A DNA stretch of 64,000 nucleotides from Watersipora subatra. Its lineage: Eukaryota; Bryozoa; Gymnolaemata; Cheilostomatida; Watersiporidae. The position numbers and the translations under genes were made by a program. The DNA lies in the NCBI RefSeq assembly GCF_963576615.1, contig NC_088715.1, positions 57,285,302-57,349,301 on the forward strand, given 5' to 3'. Of the stretch, positions 1 to 10,600 are shown piece by piece; position 1 is the stretch's first letter; each line of letters begins with the position of its first letter. The notes under the pieces are model-generated. The model had not been told where the DNA came from, searched no databases, and saw only the letters and a list, made by a program, of their open reading frames with translations.

Positions 1-1845
1 TAATTGGAAAGGTCAGCGACCTTTTAGACGTGGCAAACCAAAGGCCCATTTTACTCCTAAACAGTGAACTAAAGTTTTTTTGAAGTATCTCAATGATTTT
101 TTTTGGCTGATGTACTCCAGCAAGTGGTGAGCCCTGAGCAGCTCTGTGGCGCGAGGAGAAGATCAATACAAGATGGACTGGCGCTCGTTCGGGACTGCGT
201 TCAATTCAGCCAGGAATGGAAAGTGTCAGAATATCTTGTGTCCCTTGATCAAAGGAATGCGTTTGACATGGCGAACCATGATTTCCTTTTTAAGGCCAAG
301 CGGAAAATGGGCTTTTTAAATAGTCTGGTGGAACTCATCCAGACCTTATACTTGACCATCACGACCAAGATCCAAATCGATGATACCCTGTCAGACCCGG
401 TGAACATCCTGAGAGAAGTGCGACAGGGCTGCCCACTTTCTCCTTCTCTATACATTCTGTACGTCTAAACCTTTTAGAATCCTTTCTGTTAGGTAGAAAC
501 GGAAGGCATCGCCTTGCCAAACAGCACGGTTCCGAAAGTCTCCGCAAATGCGGACAACTTGCTTTTTTTCTGCTGAGACAAATTGGGCGTCAGTCTGGTT
601 TTGGGTTTTTATGATAGAGTGAAGGACGCCACAGATAGCATGCTTGACAGAAGTAAAACTTCGGTTTTTCCTCATTCCACAGTTAAAACATAGATAACTT
701 GGTCAAGAATATCAGGGTTTATGGCGTTCTTTTTGCCAATAGGTAATAAGGGAGTCACTAGAAGCCAATGAGAGCACTATGACCGCAAGGGTGGCATAAA
801 AATCGTGAAACTTTCTCGCTTTAGTCTGTCACTTCCAAGGAAAGTGCTCCTTGTTAGCACAAACGTTTTCCCGTTTTTCCAATCCATTAAAAAGCTGATC
901 TTTATTTTGTGTGAAACGGCGGAAAAAAAGCGATAGCAAGATCTAGAATTAGTACTCTAAGAGAGCTTGAAAGACTAGGTCTGGAGGCTATACAGGCTGA
1001 GTGTCATGCCTTTTAATTGACCCACAACCTTTTGAAACCCACGAATGACCCTTTTCTCCACCAAAGATTGGGGCTCTTCATGTTTTTTTGGCCTTCAAGG
1101 TAGATCCTTGTTTTAGCTATCTACAAAGTCTTTGAGGTATACAACCTCCAGCTGTCTGGACCTTACATAACTCTACCAGACTTACTGGGAAAAGTTGAAA
1201 AGAAGATTGGGGAGGTGGTACCACTAATCCCCTCGATACGACAGATCTATATTTGGTTCAAAAGACAACAACCCTTCATGTCACTTAGAATCGCGGGTTC
1301 AACCACATTTCAATTGAACAGAAGAACGATATTTGAAGTTTGGAGCAGCTCGCAGGTGGTAAGCAAGGCGACGTGTTTTATCTGGAGATTGACAATGAGA
1401 GGTCTGAAAACTGGGAAGTTTGTGCAAAAATACAAAATCCCTGGAATGAGGACCGGATGTCAGTTTTGTAAACAAGAACTTGAAACAGCCCTACACATAT
1501 TTTGTAAGTGCCCGAGATTGGCCTTTTTGCGAGAAAAGGAGTTTTTTTTGCGGCTTCTTTCGAGGCTGACGTAGCTGAAAAAGACTTGTTTTTTTGCACC
1601 AGCATAGTTGCCGAAGCATCGTATATTTGCGCTAAAACGCACATTTTTCTCTATGGTCAGAAGTATACAGAAAAAAGTGGCAGAGCAGAAACGATATTCT
1701 TTTCGGGGGGAATGAGGGGAGAAATGCTGATTAAGCTGAAAGCCCTCCCAAACCACATGCTAAAATGACGTAAGGAAAATCTGCCAGAAAATTTATAGGA
1801 TTTTGCTAGAGATCGAAAGAGGTAGCTAAAATAATGCAGCGATGA
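1..1845 (+). pseudogene. ORF2: ORF2 remnant (RT and C-terminal zinc region), copy B1
   Basis: Recognisable RT pieces include SPEQLCG, SIQDGLALVRDCVQ, SLDQRNAFD and REVRQGCPLSPSLYILY (about 103-468). These match B3 ORF2 at about 60-75 percent by eye. The active-site block that should read YADD is degraded to a form like SANADNLL near 540. A C-terminal piece with FCKQELETALHIFCKCPRLAF (1450-1530) is the cysteine/histidine zinc motif of this LINE group. Several frame changes and stops separate the pieces. The natural stop corresponds to TGA at 1843-1845. It is not functional. Confidence 0.85.
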
Positions 1846-2142
1846 GAGCTCAAATAGATCGCAAGGTACATTTTTGGTACCAAATTTTTTCTTTGTTGTA
1901 TAGTTTTTTACAGCAGGCAAAATTGTGTGTTAGTGTAGTTTGTCCGAGGGAGGAGGGTTCGACAGACAACGCTTTCGAACCTTAATCCCTGAAGCCCCTC
2001 CATCTTAGCAGAGGGGGTTTGAAGAGTGAACGATTGAAAATTGAAACAATAAGTAGTTTTCCTTTCCTGTGTTGTGTGAGATTTTTAGACCACCCGGTCT
2101 CTTTTTCTGTCAAATTAGATTAATTTTGACTCTTCAAACAGA
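1..2142 (+). mobile_element. Family B Tx1/Keno-like LINE, copy B1 (3' part, decayed)
   Basis: This is the 3' part of a family-B non-LTR retrotransposon; its 5' part lies beyond the window. It contains a decayed RT and C-terminal region of ORF2, then a 3'UTR alignable with copy B3 (the block around 1940-2030 matches B3 25190-25310). It ends in TCTTCAAACAGA, directly followed by U2 sequence from AGTATCTG at 2143, so the 3' junction is the standard U2 target site. Many frameshifts and stops show that this is one of the oldest copies here. Confidence 0.88.
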
Positions 2143-2299
2143 AGTATCTGCTCTAATCAGTTTAATAGCTGATTTGCAGCGCATCGCACCGCTACGATAT
2201 TAATCTGAGTTTTTGAATAAGATGAAGTGCGGAAGCTTGCTTTGACTCTTGTCACAGGTTGTCTCAGTATCACAGTACCTCCTAGCACGGCCCACTCCC
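2143..2299 (+). pseudogene. U2: U2 snRNA 3' fragment, decayed
   Basis: This is U2 from nt 36 onward (AGTATCTGCTCTAATCAG) to the 3' end CACTCCC, with about 20 substitutions against the intact genes. The Sm site is altered (GAGTTTTTGAAT instead of GATTTTTGGAAC). It is the downstream half of a U2 gene split by B1. Confidence 0.88.
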
Positions 2300-2935
2300 T
2301 TTGCTTGGAGGCAGGAAACAAAACATAAAGTGAATGCGAGCGAGGTCTACCCACATTACCGACCTGCCTACCTACCTACTTACTTACTCATAACAGAAGA
2401 AAAATCTTTGGCTGTGAGGCGGCGCTTTAACTTAACGTGGTTTGCGAGTAAATTCTTCTCGAGTTTGCAAAAGTTACGACATAGAACGCGACGGCGAGTA
2501 CTCTGAATTAAACTTGGCAAAAAACATGAAAACGAGGTGCTCGCAACTACGCGGGTACTTCGTTGGCCGCCGTTAGGTCAGCGGCTACAACAACTAGCGC
2601 TCGCCGCTTTTTAGCGCTTGTTTCACGCGTGTTCTGTTTCAACTAAGCGCGCAGCCGTTGTTCTTCACCTTTCGTCACCGCTCTTTCGCTCGCCTTGCCC
2701 TATTTCCCCAGTCGTGCGTGTACAGCGCCAACCCTTTGCCTATGTTTATTTTTAAAGAAGTTGGGTGTTGTCGGATTTGGGTCGAGCGGACAAGAGGCCG
2801 CCAACATGACCGACCGAGAGGGCAGGTGAACTTCTAGAAAAGTTTTGGGGTGGAAATTGCCCGATGATCGAAGGAAGGCCCTAGTTGACTGGTTGTATCT
2901 ACGGATTTAGTACTACAAATAAACAAGGCTTTTGA

Positions 2936-3005
<70 letters not shown>

Positions 3006-3068
3006 TAGATGCAGTATGAACAGTCTCTTGCATGAAAGTGCTCAATATTAAAATAGAGCGATTTTATA

Positions 3069-3106
<38 letters not shown>

Positions 3107-3139
3107 CCTTAACAAAGGAAGATGAAACACTTCGAAAAA
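2300..3139 (+). repeat. U2 inter-gene spacer, decayed and truncated
   Basis: This spacer matches the intact spacers in order: a (CCTA)n-like tract at about 2365-2390, AAAAATCTTTGGC near 2400, a GC-rich block, the TTGGGTGTTG motif near 2760, a CGAGCGGACAAGAGGCCGC block near 2790, and a long (TA)n region. It stops inside the AGCCTTAACGAAGG block and runs straight into family-B 5' sequence near 3140. The usual promoter-side block and U2 5' end are therefore deleted. Confidence 0.8.
2939..3105. repeat. (TA)n microsatellite with 60-bp interruption
   Basis: Two (TA)n tracts (2939-3003 and about 3065-3105) flank about 60 bp of unique AT-rich sequence (3004-3064) not present in the other spacers. 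The tract position corresponds to the (TA)n tract of every U2 spacer. I could not find a hammerhead core or other recognisable element in the interruption. Confidence 0.9.
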
Positions 3140-3311
3140 AAACTTGACTGACTCACACTTGGAATTTCTGCTCGGTTCACCAGGTATCTTCATCTTTTCC
3201 TTCTCTTCAAAACTTTGCTTTTTTTGGTATTCTGGTACTTGTTTTGGTTAAATTGTCTCTTTGCTAACCCTAACCTTTTCAATAAAGTTGGCAATTATCA
3301 TTCTTTTGACA

Positions 3312-4282
3312 ATGGTGTGCTTGACAGCCACCATCCATGAAGGAGTGTCAGATGACCCCACAAATTCTTTTGCAGAGATAAAAGACTATGCAAATATACA
3401 AATATTTTTGACATAAAATCAGTAGTCTTTTTACCTATAGGAAAATAAATCTTTTTTTGAACGTTAAAGTGTTGAAAGACTTCTTCAAAAAATTTCCTAA
3501 AAATTGGAATATCAGATCCGAGTCACGAGCCACGGCATAGGACACAGTTTGGTTGCGACTTGGCTTTATGCGTAATCTTTAAGAAGTATGGGGAAGTGAA
3601 AAAGAAGCAAAAATTTTTTTTCAAATAATACCACAAGGTAGAGAATGGGGTGAGACAACTAGTTGTCCCTCCCATAAACGGACACAAACCCTGGGTTCTA
3701 TAACTTTTGGCAAAGCTGGTTGCAGGGTGACCTACAGGGGCCAACAAAAAACTTGTCACAGGTGTAACTCTCTAACCCATGAGGTGAAAAACTGCACGAC
3801 AAAAAATGTTTTTGGTGGCAGCAGCTCGGGCATGGGAGGGCCGAGTGCATCAGCCCATTAATTTGTACCGTTTGTGGCAAGAGCCGATATATTTTTGCCC
3901 GCTGTCCCACTTTTTGGGCACCTGAGGTGCAGTTTAATAAAAAATCACCAACAGAAGAAAAAGAGAACCAACCCCCAATGAGTCCGAAAACAAACGACCA
4001 TCGTCAAGCAAGAACACCGTCAAGACGGAGGAAATGGTCATCAAAGAGTCCTCGACAAAGCATCGTGAGGAACCCATGGTAATAGACAATGAAGATGATA
4101 AAGTGGAACAAGGTTCCCAAGACTTGTTCGACTCTTCAAGTGACTCACTCACCGATGAAGGCCTCCCGACCAACCCCAAAAATGGCCAACCAGCCCTCCC
4201 AATCTCAGACTCGTGGAGGTCCTCCCTAAGATCGTACCATCCCAAGACAGGAGGATCAGCCAAAAGGTCGAGGGAAAGTTGA
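3312..4282 (+). pseudogene. ORF1: ORF1 remnant, copy B2
   Basis: It begins ATGGTGTGCTTGACAGCCAC, the same start as B3 ORF1 (MVCLTA). Pieces matching B3 include the zinc-knuckle region (about 3750-3910, with CHRCNSLTHEVKNC recognisable) and the acidic C-terminal tail EQGSQDLFDSSSDSLTDE (about 4108-4165). Several frameshifts break it. It would encode the RNA-binding nucleocapsid-like protein of the element. Confidence 0.83.
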
Positions 4283-4462
4283 GAGAGCTTCCTCTTTTGG
4301 TTTCCTTCCCGGCGTTCTTTTCCTTTTTTTCTCTTTTCCCTGTTTTTGTTTCTCCCTTTTTAATTTCTTCCCCTTTTGCCCCTTTCTCCTTTTTTCTGTT
4401 TAATCCTTTCTGCCTTCCCTCTACTTTCTTGACTTTTTTTGTTTGGTCCTCTCTCCTCCCTT

Positions 4463-7400
4463 ATGGCCACTCTTAAACTATATTGCGCTACAATCACCGA
4501 GAATGGAGTGGCTGAGTACGCCAAGAAAAACTTAGTTGTTTCTGCGCTAAGCAGAACCAACACAGATATTTTCTTTCTACGGGAAACCTACTGTAGAAAT
4601 ATTCTAGAGTGGGAAGGCCCTTCCTGTTTTAATTTTGTCTCCAACAGGTTTGCCAGTGGTGGTTTTCTTTTTGGATCAGGTCTCATTTTTACTACCCTCT
4701 CATGTCGGCCAGACAGTGCGGAGAGGTACTGCCTTTTGAACATCTGCCTGAGTGGACATAAGCTCTGATTAATAAATCTATATGCTCCGAATGAGCCGCA
4801 CAGGCGTAGGTTTTTTTTGAACGGGTTGCTCCGGAGTTTTTCGACTACAATATTTGCATTATTTTATTGGGTGACTTTAACTGCGTTGAATCACGAAGGT
4901 TGGACACCCGAAACCACTCCTATTTTCACAGTGTGAAATAGGTACACGGTCCCTCCAGAATTTATGCAGGAGCATCGAATAGTCAACATCTGGGGAAACC
5001 TACTAAAACCCTACTACTCCACTAAAACATCATTTTCTTGGTCAAACCAAAATGGGGAACAGACTAGCAGACTGGAAAGGGTCTATGCGGACTCTGCGCT
5101 GGTGGCCAGCTGCGATATCTTCTTTTTTCCTTTTTACGACTATGGTTGAATTTTTCATTGAAACATCAAACTCTCCTCTTATCCCCGGAGATACAATACC
5201 TCTCTAAAGGCTTTAAACTGCCATCCTCGAGTGCAAAAACTACAGAGGGACCATCTCAACAACCTATAGCGGACACGTGCACAGTTAGGCCCGCTTTCTT
5301 GACAGTGGGCGAGTGGTGGAATGAGCTTGGGCGCCGGGTCAAGCGAGAAACCATCAAGTTCTGCAGTCAGAGGAGGCAAGGAGAGAGGGAGAGGGAGCGT
5401 GTGCTCATAGAGGAGCTTGAGAACCTGGGACTGGCCACCGACCAGAGAAAAGCCTCTTAAATTAGGAAGGAGTTAATTTTTCTCAGTGAGAGCAAGACGA
5501 GAGGTCTGGTGACTAGAACCAGGGTCGACGTCGAACTTTTGATGAGAAATGGGAAAGCTTTTTTTTTTCCAGAATCAAAGAGTGCAGAGAGAAGAAAGCG
5601 ATGGAGAAAGTGAGAGACAACTCGGAGACAGTTGTTGAAGAGCCTCTCGAGGTGTCACGAGCCTTCCAGAAGTACTACCAGCAACAGTGAATGAGGAATG
5701 ACAGTAACCTTTTTCTACAGGAGTCCATTTTACAGGAAACGACATCACCCAAAGGGGTCCTGTATGGGCCGGAGGAAATATCATTTAACCGAGAAGATCT
5801 GGAGAGGGTGTTGAAAAAGACTTAAACCAACAGGTCCCTGAGACCTGACGGCCTTGCTGAAAATTTTTACAGAACTTTTTTCGAACTGGGTGAAGATCTC
5901 TTGGATGTTTTTCATGGGATCAGCACAACAGGAAGTTTGTCACAGTCTATGAGGGAAGCGATTACGGTCCTAAATAAAAAAGGCTGGCAACCCTCTGAAC
6001 ATGGCAAACCAGAGACCGATCTCACTCCTGCACAGTTACAGCTTTTTTAAAAGTACAGCAACGATATTTTTTGGCGAGCGCAACACAGGAAGTAGTAAGC
6101 CCAGAACAGCTCTGTGGCGTGAGCAGAAGGTTGATACAGGATGGGCTGGCACTTGTTCGGGACTGTGTTCAGTTCAGCCAGGAACGAGGAGTGTCGGGCT
6201 ATCTTGTATCCCTCGATCAAAAAGGCCTTCGCCATGGTTGATCATGAATTTCATTTTAAAGGCTATGTGAAAAATTAGCATTCGAGATGGTTTAGCAGAT
6301 CTCATCAAAACTCTATACGCGAGAATCTCGACCAAGATCCAGATAAATGGCATATTTTCAAAGCCGGTAAACATCAAAAGAGGAGTGAGACAAGGCTGTC
6401 CGCTTTCCTCGTCCCTATACATTCTGTATGCCCAAACATTTTTGAACCATTTTTATCAGGGAGCAATGGAGGGCACCCCCTTGCTAAACAACACGGTCGC
6501 TAAAGTCTCTGCATACGCGGATGACCTGCTTTTTTTTGCTGAGACAAAAAGGACGTGAGTCAGGTTTTTGGTTTTTGAAAGAGTGAAGGAGGCTACAGGC
6601 AACACACTTAACAGAGGAAAAACCTCAGTTCTTCTCCTGTTTTGTAGCAAATACATAGCTAGCCTGGTTAAAAATCCTAGAGTTTACGGCGTCGTTTTTA
6701 CTAATGGGCACTACAGGAAGTCACTATAAGCCAATGAGAGCGACATGACCACAAAGGTGACAAGGAAAATTGAGAAACTTTTTTGCCTTAACCTGTCACT
6801 TTCAAGAAAGGTGCTTCTTGTAAATACAACCATTTTCTGCTCTTTTTTCACACTTGGTCAGTTTTTTTCCCGGCAACCCCTTTTTTCAGTCTATTGAAAG
6901 ACAGATTTTTGACACGAGATCTCGAGTGAACACCCCAAGAGAACTGAGAGGACTGAGTCTGGAGGGCATACCAGCTAAGTACCACATCTTTTTCCTGATC
7001 CCCAATTTTCTGAGACCCTTTCTCCACCAAAGATCAAGACTTTTTAATTTTTTTTGGTTTTCAAGGCCAATCACTGTCTCCAGCTATCTATAAAGTTTCC
7101 AAAGCACACAACCTTTAGCTGTCCAGACCCTACAGAATCCTGCAGGACTTGATAAAAAAGGTTAAGGAAAAGATGTCGGAGGCAAACCTACTAATCCCTT
7201 CAGTCTGACTGGTTTACATGTGGTTCAGATGAGAACACCTCCTTCTCCAACAGAAAATCACGGATTGAACACAGCGGAAACTGAGAAAAAAAGGATTTTT
7301 GAGATTTGGTGCAGTTTGCAGGTAAGGAGCAAAGCAAAGTGTTTTATGTGAAGACTGGCAATGAGAGGTCTGAAGACCGGTGATTTTGTGCGAAAGTACA

Positions 7401-7812
7401 AATTCCCAGGAATGAAAACGGAGAGCCAATTTTGTAAAAAGGAGCACGAAACGGTTCTCCACATCTTCTGCAGATGCCACAAACTAGTCTTTTTGTGGGA
7501 CAAACTGTTTTGTTTTGCTGGTTCTCTCGACGCTGACATAGGAAAAAGGAAGTTATTTTTTTGCACCGGCATAGTTTCCAAAGTTCCAAATATTTGCTCT
7601 AAAACACACATTTTATCTTCAGTTACAGAGGTGCATGTAATGATATGGCAGAGCAGAAATTACATTCTTTTTTGGAGGAATGGGGGGGAAAGGTGATGAA
7701 GCTGGAAGCCTTCACGAACTATGCGTTGAAATGGCGGAAGGAGCACCTGTCAGGAAAATTGCTAGATCTCGCCAGAGATCGAGAACAGGTAGCCAAAATA
7801 ATGCAGCAATGA
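4463..7812 (+). pseudogene. ORF2: ORF2 remnant, copy B2
   Basis: The start ATGGCCACTCTTAAACT parallels B3 ORF2 at 21637. Endonuclease fragments (ALSRTNTDIFFLRETYCRN near 4540-4605; the DFNCVES equivalent near 4872), RT fragments (GVRQGCPLSSSLYILYAQTF near 6385-6440; SAYADDLLFFAET near 6510-6545) and the C-terminal cysteine motif (near 7420-7480) occur in order but in different frames. The stop corresponds to 7810-7812. It has many breaks. Confidence 0.83.
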
Positions 7813-7903
7813 AGGCTGAAATAGACCAAAAGGCAAAATTTTCTCTGCCAATTTTGCATTTCTGCTTTGTTTTTTGGTTAGTTTTTTTATGGACAGGCGA
7901 GGT

Positions 7904-8010
7904 AGCAGATACTAATCTGATTTTTGGAACGAGATGGAGTGCGGAAGCTTGCTTCGGTTCTGTCACCAGTTGTTTTGGTATTGCAGTACTTTCGAGCATG
8001 GCCCACTCCC
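7904..8010 (+). pseudogene. U2: U2 snRNA interior/3' remnant
   Basis: U2 sequence starts only at the ATATTAATCTG/Sm-site region (ACTAATCTGATTTTTGGAAC) and runs to CACTCCC at 8010. U2 nt 36 to about 84, and the B2 3' tail that should precede them, are missing, so a deletion removed the B2/U2 junction. Confidence 0.85.
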
Positions 8011-8634
8011 CTTGCTGGAAGGCACGAAACAAAAAACCAAAAAAACGCGAGCGAGACCTACCCACCTACTTACCTACCTTTCAGAAAAAAATCTTTGGCT
8101 GCGAGGTGGCGCTTCAAATTAAGGCGCTTCATACATAAATTCTTCCCAATTGGCAAAGGTTCTGACGCGGAACGCGACGACGAGCGGTCCGGTTTTAACT
8201 TGGCAAAAAGCGTGAAAGCTAGGCACTCGCTTTAACTCGGGCGCTTCGTCGGCGACCATTAGTTAAGCGGCTACGCCAACTAGTGCTCGCTGCGATTGAG
8301 GGCTCAATTTGCTTGCGTTCGGTTTCCATTAAGCGCTCAGCTCTTAAACTTTTGTCACCGTTCTTCCGCCCACTTTGCCCTCTTTCTCCTGTTGCGCGTG
8401 TACAGCCCCGGCTTTCCGCAATTACTGAATGGGACGAGCAAAAGACCGACTCCGAATGAGTTTGGCAAGGCCAGACCGTTTCGGCGAGACGGGCACGCCA
8501 AAAAAGAAGCGACTGGTCTTCGGCCCCTGCGAGGCCTCCTGGTTTGTTTGAGCGGCTCGTTTGCTCAAAATGCGGACACGCGCTTGGCGCTGAAATGGCC
8601 GCAACTGAGCGATGGACAGCCGTCTGGGCAATTT
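8011..8634 (+). repeat. U2 spacer with internal deletion
   Basis: The spacer follows the canonical order through the CCTA-like tract (8070-8085), AAAAAAATCTTTGGC and the CGCGTACAGC-like block near 8400. It then jumps directly to the promoter-proximal block (AATTACTGAATGGGACGAGC, 8418 on). The G-rich repeat, (TA)n tract and duplicated TTATTACGTAAC blocks, about 700 bp in other units, are absent. No gene is seen here. Confidence 0.82.
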
Positions 8635-8660
8635 ATCGCTTTTCGGCTATTGACTAAGAT
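8635..8660 (+). pseudogene. U2: U2 snRNA 5' fragment (nt 1-27 equivalent)
   Basis: ATCGCTTTTCGGCTATTGAC then TAAGAT corresponds to U2 nt 1-27 with small changes. It is interrupted by mosaic copy C1 at the same point as in every complete LINE insertion here. Confidence 0.88.
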
Positions 8661-9178
8661 TTTTACCCGTTTACCACAGGACTACTTACCCCTAAGAGCA
8701 CTACAGGATACTTTTAGACAAGTACGGAGCAAGAGGAGCTGCTGCTACTACTACTGAGACTTTTCACCAGGGGAGACAAATCTCGATTTGGGCACAGACC
8801 AGAAAAGTTCACGATCAAACGCACAGACTCAGACTTTGGACACAGCTCGGCACGCCAGCCTGCCCGCTCGCTTGTAGTAAGGTAGGCTAGGTACTTATCA
8901 CTCTACACTCCTCTTGCCCCTCCTCACCTTTGCTTCCGCTCCTCTCTTCAGCCTCTTTTCCTTTTCTTAACTCCTCTTCTTCTTTTTCCTACATCTCGCG
9001 CCCTTTTCTTACGCTCCTACAGTTACACCTCACTCAAATCTTCGAACCTTTCCTTTTTGCACTCTTACTCGCTAGCTTACACCCCTCTTCCGCTTCTGCT
9101 ACTTTACTTACCGTTACCCCCTTACTTTTCCGTTTCTTAGAAAAGTAGCTTCTAAGTTACTTTCACCCTCACCCCACC

Positions 9179-9225
9179 ATGGTTTGCTTGACGGCAACCA
9201 TACAATCAGGTTACGCAGATTCGCT
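9179..9225 (+). pseudogene. ORF1: ORF1 5' stub (family A), copy C1
   Basis: ATGGTTTGCTTGACGGCAAC encodes MVCLTATIQSGYAD, identical to the N terminus of family-A ORF1. The match stops near 9224, where family-B inter-ORF sequence begins (shared TTCTTGTC at the junction). Confidence 0.85.
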
Positions 9226-9390
9226 TCTTGTCTTCCTTCTGAACCCATTTGTTTCCTTGCTCAGCTTGTTCTTTTCCTCCTTTCCATTTCCAACCAACCC
9301 TTTTTCCCAATTTTTTCCTTCCCTTTGCTCCATTTTTTTCTCAACACCTGCTTTTCCTTTTTTTTGGTTCTCTTTCCTCCCCTTCCTATA

Positions 9391-10317
9391 ATGGCTACTG
9401 CCCAACTACACGGCGCAACAATCAATGTGAATGGAGTAGCGGAGTATACAAAGCAAAACTTAGTTGTTTGTGCATTACGCAGAATCAACGCAGACCGTTT
9501 TTTTCTACAAGAAACCCATTGTAGAAACATTCCAGAGTGGGACAGCCCTTACTTTTTCAGTTTTTTGTTACCAGGTCTGCAGTTTGCATTTTTTTCTTCA
9601 GACCAGGACTTAATATTACCACCCTGTCACGTTGGTCAGACAGTGAGGGAGGTACTGCGTTCTTGACATAAACCTGAGCGGACTTAAGTTCCATTTAGTA
9701 AACCTGTATGCCCCGAATGAGTCGCACAGGCATAAGTCCTTTTTTGAGCAGGTTGTCCTAGGACTTCTCGACTCTGGTTTTGACATTATTTTGGCAGGTG
9801 ATTCAACTGCGTGGAATCATGAGATTTGGACACCAAAAACCATTCCTCCTTTACCCAGTGCGTGGTGGGCACACGTCCCTATCAGAAGCTCTGCAAGAGC
9901 ATTGGCATAGTCGACATCAGGAGACACTTTAACCCCAACCGAACATCCTTTTTAAGGCCCAACCAAAATGGTGAACAGGCCAGCGAACTGGACAGGGTTT
10001 ATGCGAATCCTGCACTGGTGGCGGTTGCAATATCTCTTTTTTTCCTTTTTCCGACTATTCTATGGTGGAATTTTCTATTGAAACATCAGGATCTCCTCCC
10101 AACCCCAAAGGGGCAAGACCTTCCTCAAGGCTTAACACCTCCGTCCGCGAGTGTGAAGACTACAGGGAGACCATCTCAAAACTTATAACTGACATGAGCG
10201 CGCTTACGCTCGCCTTTCCGACAGTGGGCAAGTGGTAAGACGGGCTTAAGCGGCGGGTCAAGTGCGAAACCATCAAGTTCTGCGGCTAGAGGAAGTAAGG
10301 GGAGAGGAAAAGAGAGC
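9391..10317 (+). pseudogene. ORF2: ORF2 endonuclease remnant (family B), copy C1
   Basis: It starts ATGGCTACTGCCCAACTACA and encodes MATAQLHGATINVNGVAEYT, then RINADRFFLQETHCRN. This is the N-terminal APE-type endonuclease with the glutamate motif QETHC. Later pieces include ELDRVYANPALVA (near 9988-10024). Several frameshifts occur. It ends where family-A 3' sequence begins. Confidence 0.82.
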
Positions 10318-10449
10318 GGGTTTTAAAATTTTAAAATTAATTTTAAAACCCGATTTGAGACTTAGTATAGATTAGGACGCCGTTTCGACGATAGATTAGT
10401 TTAGTAGGATTCTATTTCTTTTAAATTACTTTTTCACTCTTCAAACAGG

Positions 10450-10600
10450 AGTATCTGTTCTAATCAGTGTAATATCTGATTCGCGGCGCGTATTATATCT
10501 GATAATCTGATTTTTGGAGCGAGATGGAGCGTGGAAGCTTGCTTCGGCTCCGTCACGGGTTGTTTCGGTATAGCAGTACCTCCGAGCACGGCCCACTCCC
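10450..10600 (+). pseudogene. U2: U2 snRNA 3' fragment
   Basis: U2 nt 36 to the 3' end after C1. The stem IIb region is rearranged (GCGGCGCGTATTATATCTGAT) and would not form the GCGGCGC/GCGCCGC hairpin of intact copies. The Sm site GATTTTTGGAGC is retained. Confidence 0.88.

Larger units (their letters stand above)
3140..7903 (+). mobile_element. Family B LINE, copy B2 (decayed; both U2 junctions lost)
   Basis: This is a nearly full-length family-B element, collinear with B3: 5'UTR from about 3140, ORF1 from 3312, a pyrimidine-rich inter-ORF spacer about 4283-4462, ORF2 4463-7812, and a truncated 3'UTR. The 5' end abuts spacer sequence instead of U2. The 3' end stops within the GGACAGGCGAGG block and abuts the interior of U2 (AATCTGATTTTTGG). 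Both ends therefore look like later deletions. Confidence 0.85.
8661..10449 (+). mobile_element. Mosaic LINE copy C1 (family A ends, family B interior)
   Basis: The left part (8661 to about 9224: 5'UTR and first codons of ORF1) is family A, as in A3 29644-30195. From about 9225 to 10317 the sequence is family B: the pyrimidine-rich inter-ORF spacer, then the endonuclease part of ORF2 from ATG 9391. From about 10320 to 10449 it is the last 120 bp of family A. ORF1 is almost entirely missing, as are the RT domain and the structured 3'UTR. It sits at the standard U2 site on both sides. Recombination or template switching produced a 1.79-kb deletion derivative. Confidence 0.83.

Noticed and set aside
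2900-3110. Second hammerhead ribozyme in the leftmost TA region
   Set aside because: I searched both strands by eye for CTGATGA with GAAAC and found no core; GAAAG alone is present.
3181-3190. Spliced intron in the family-B 5'UTR as the cause of the 31-nt loss in B2
   Set aside because: The segment is too short, lacks a GT...AG pattern and is flanked by CCAG direct repeats, so slippage is simpler.
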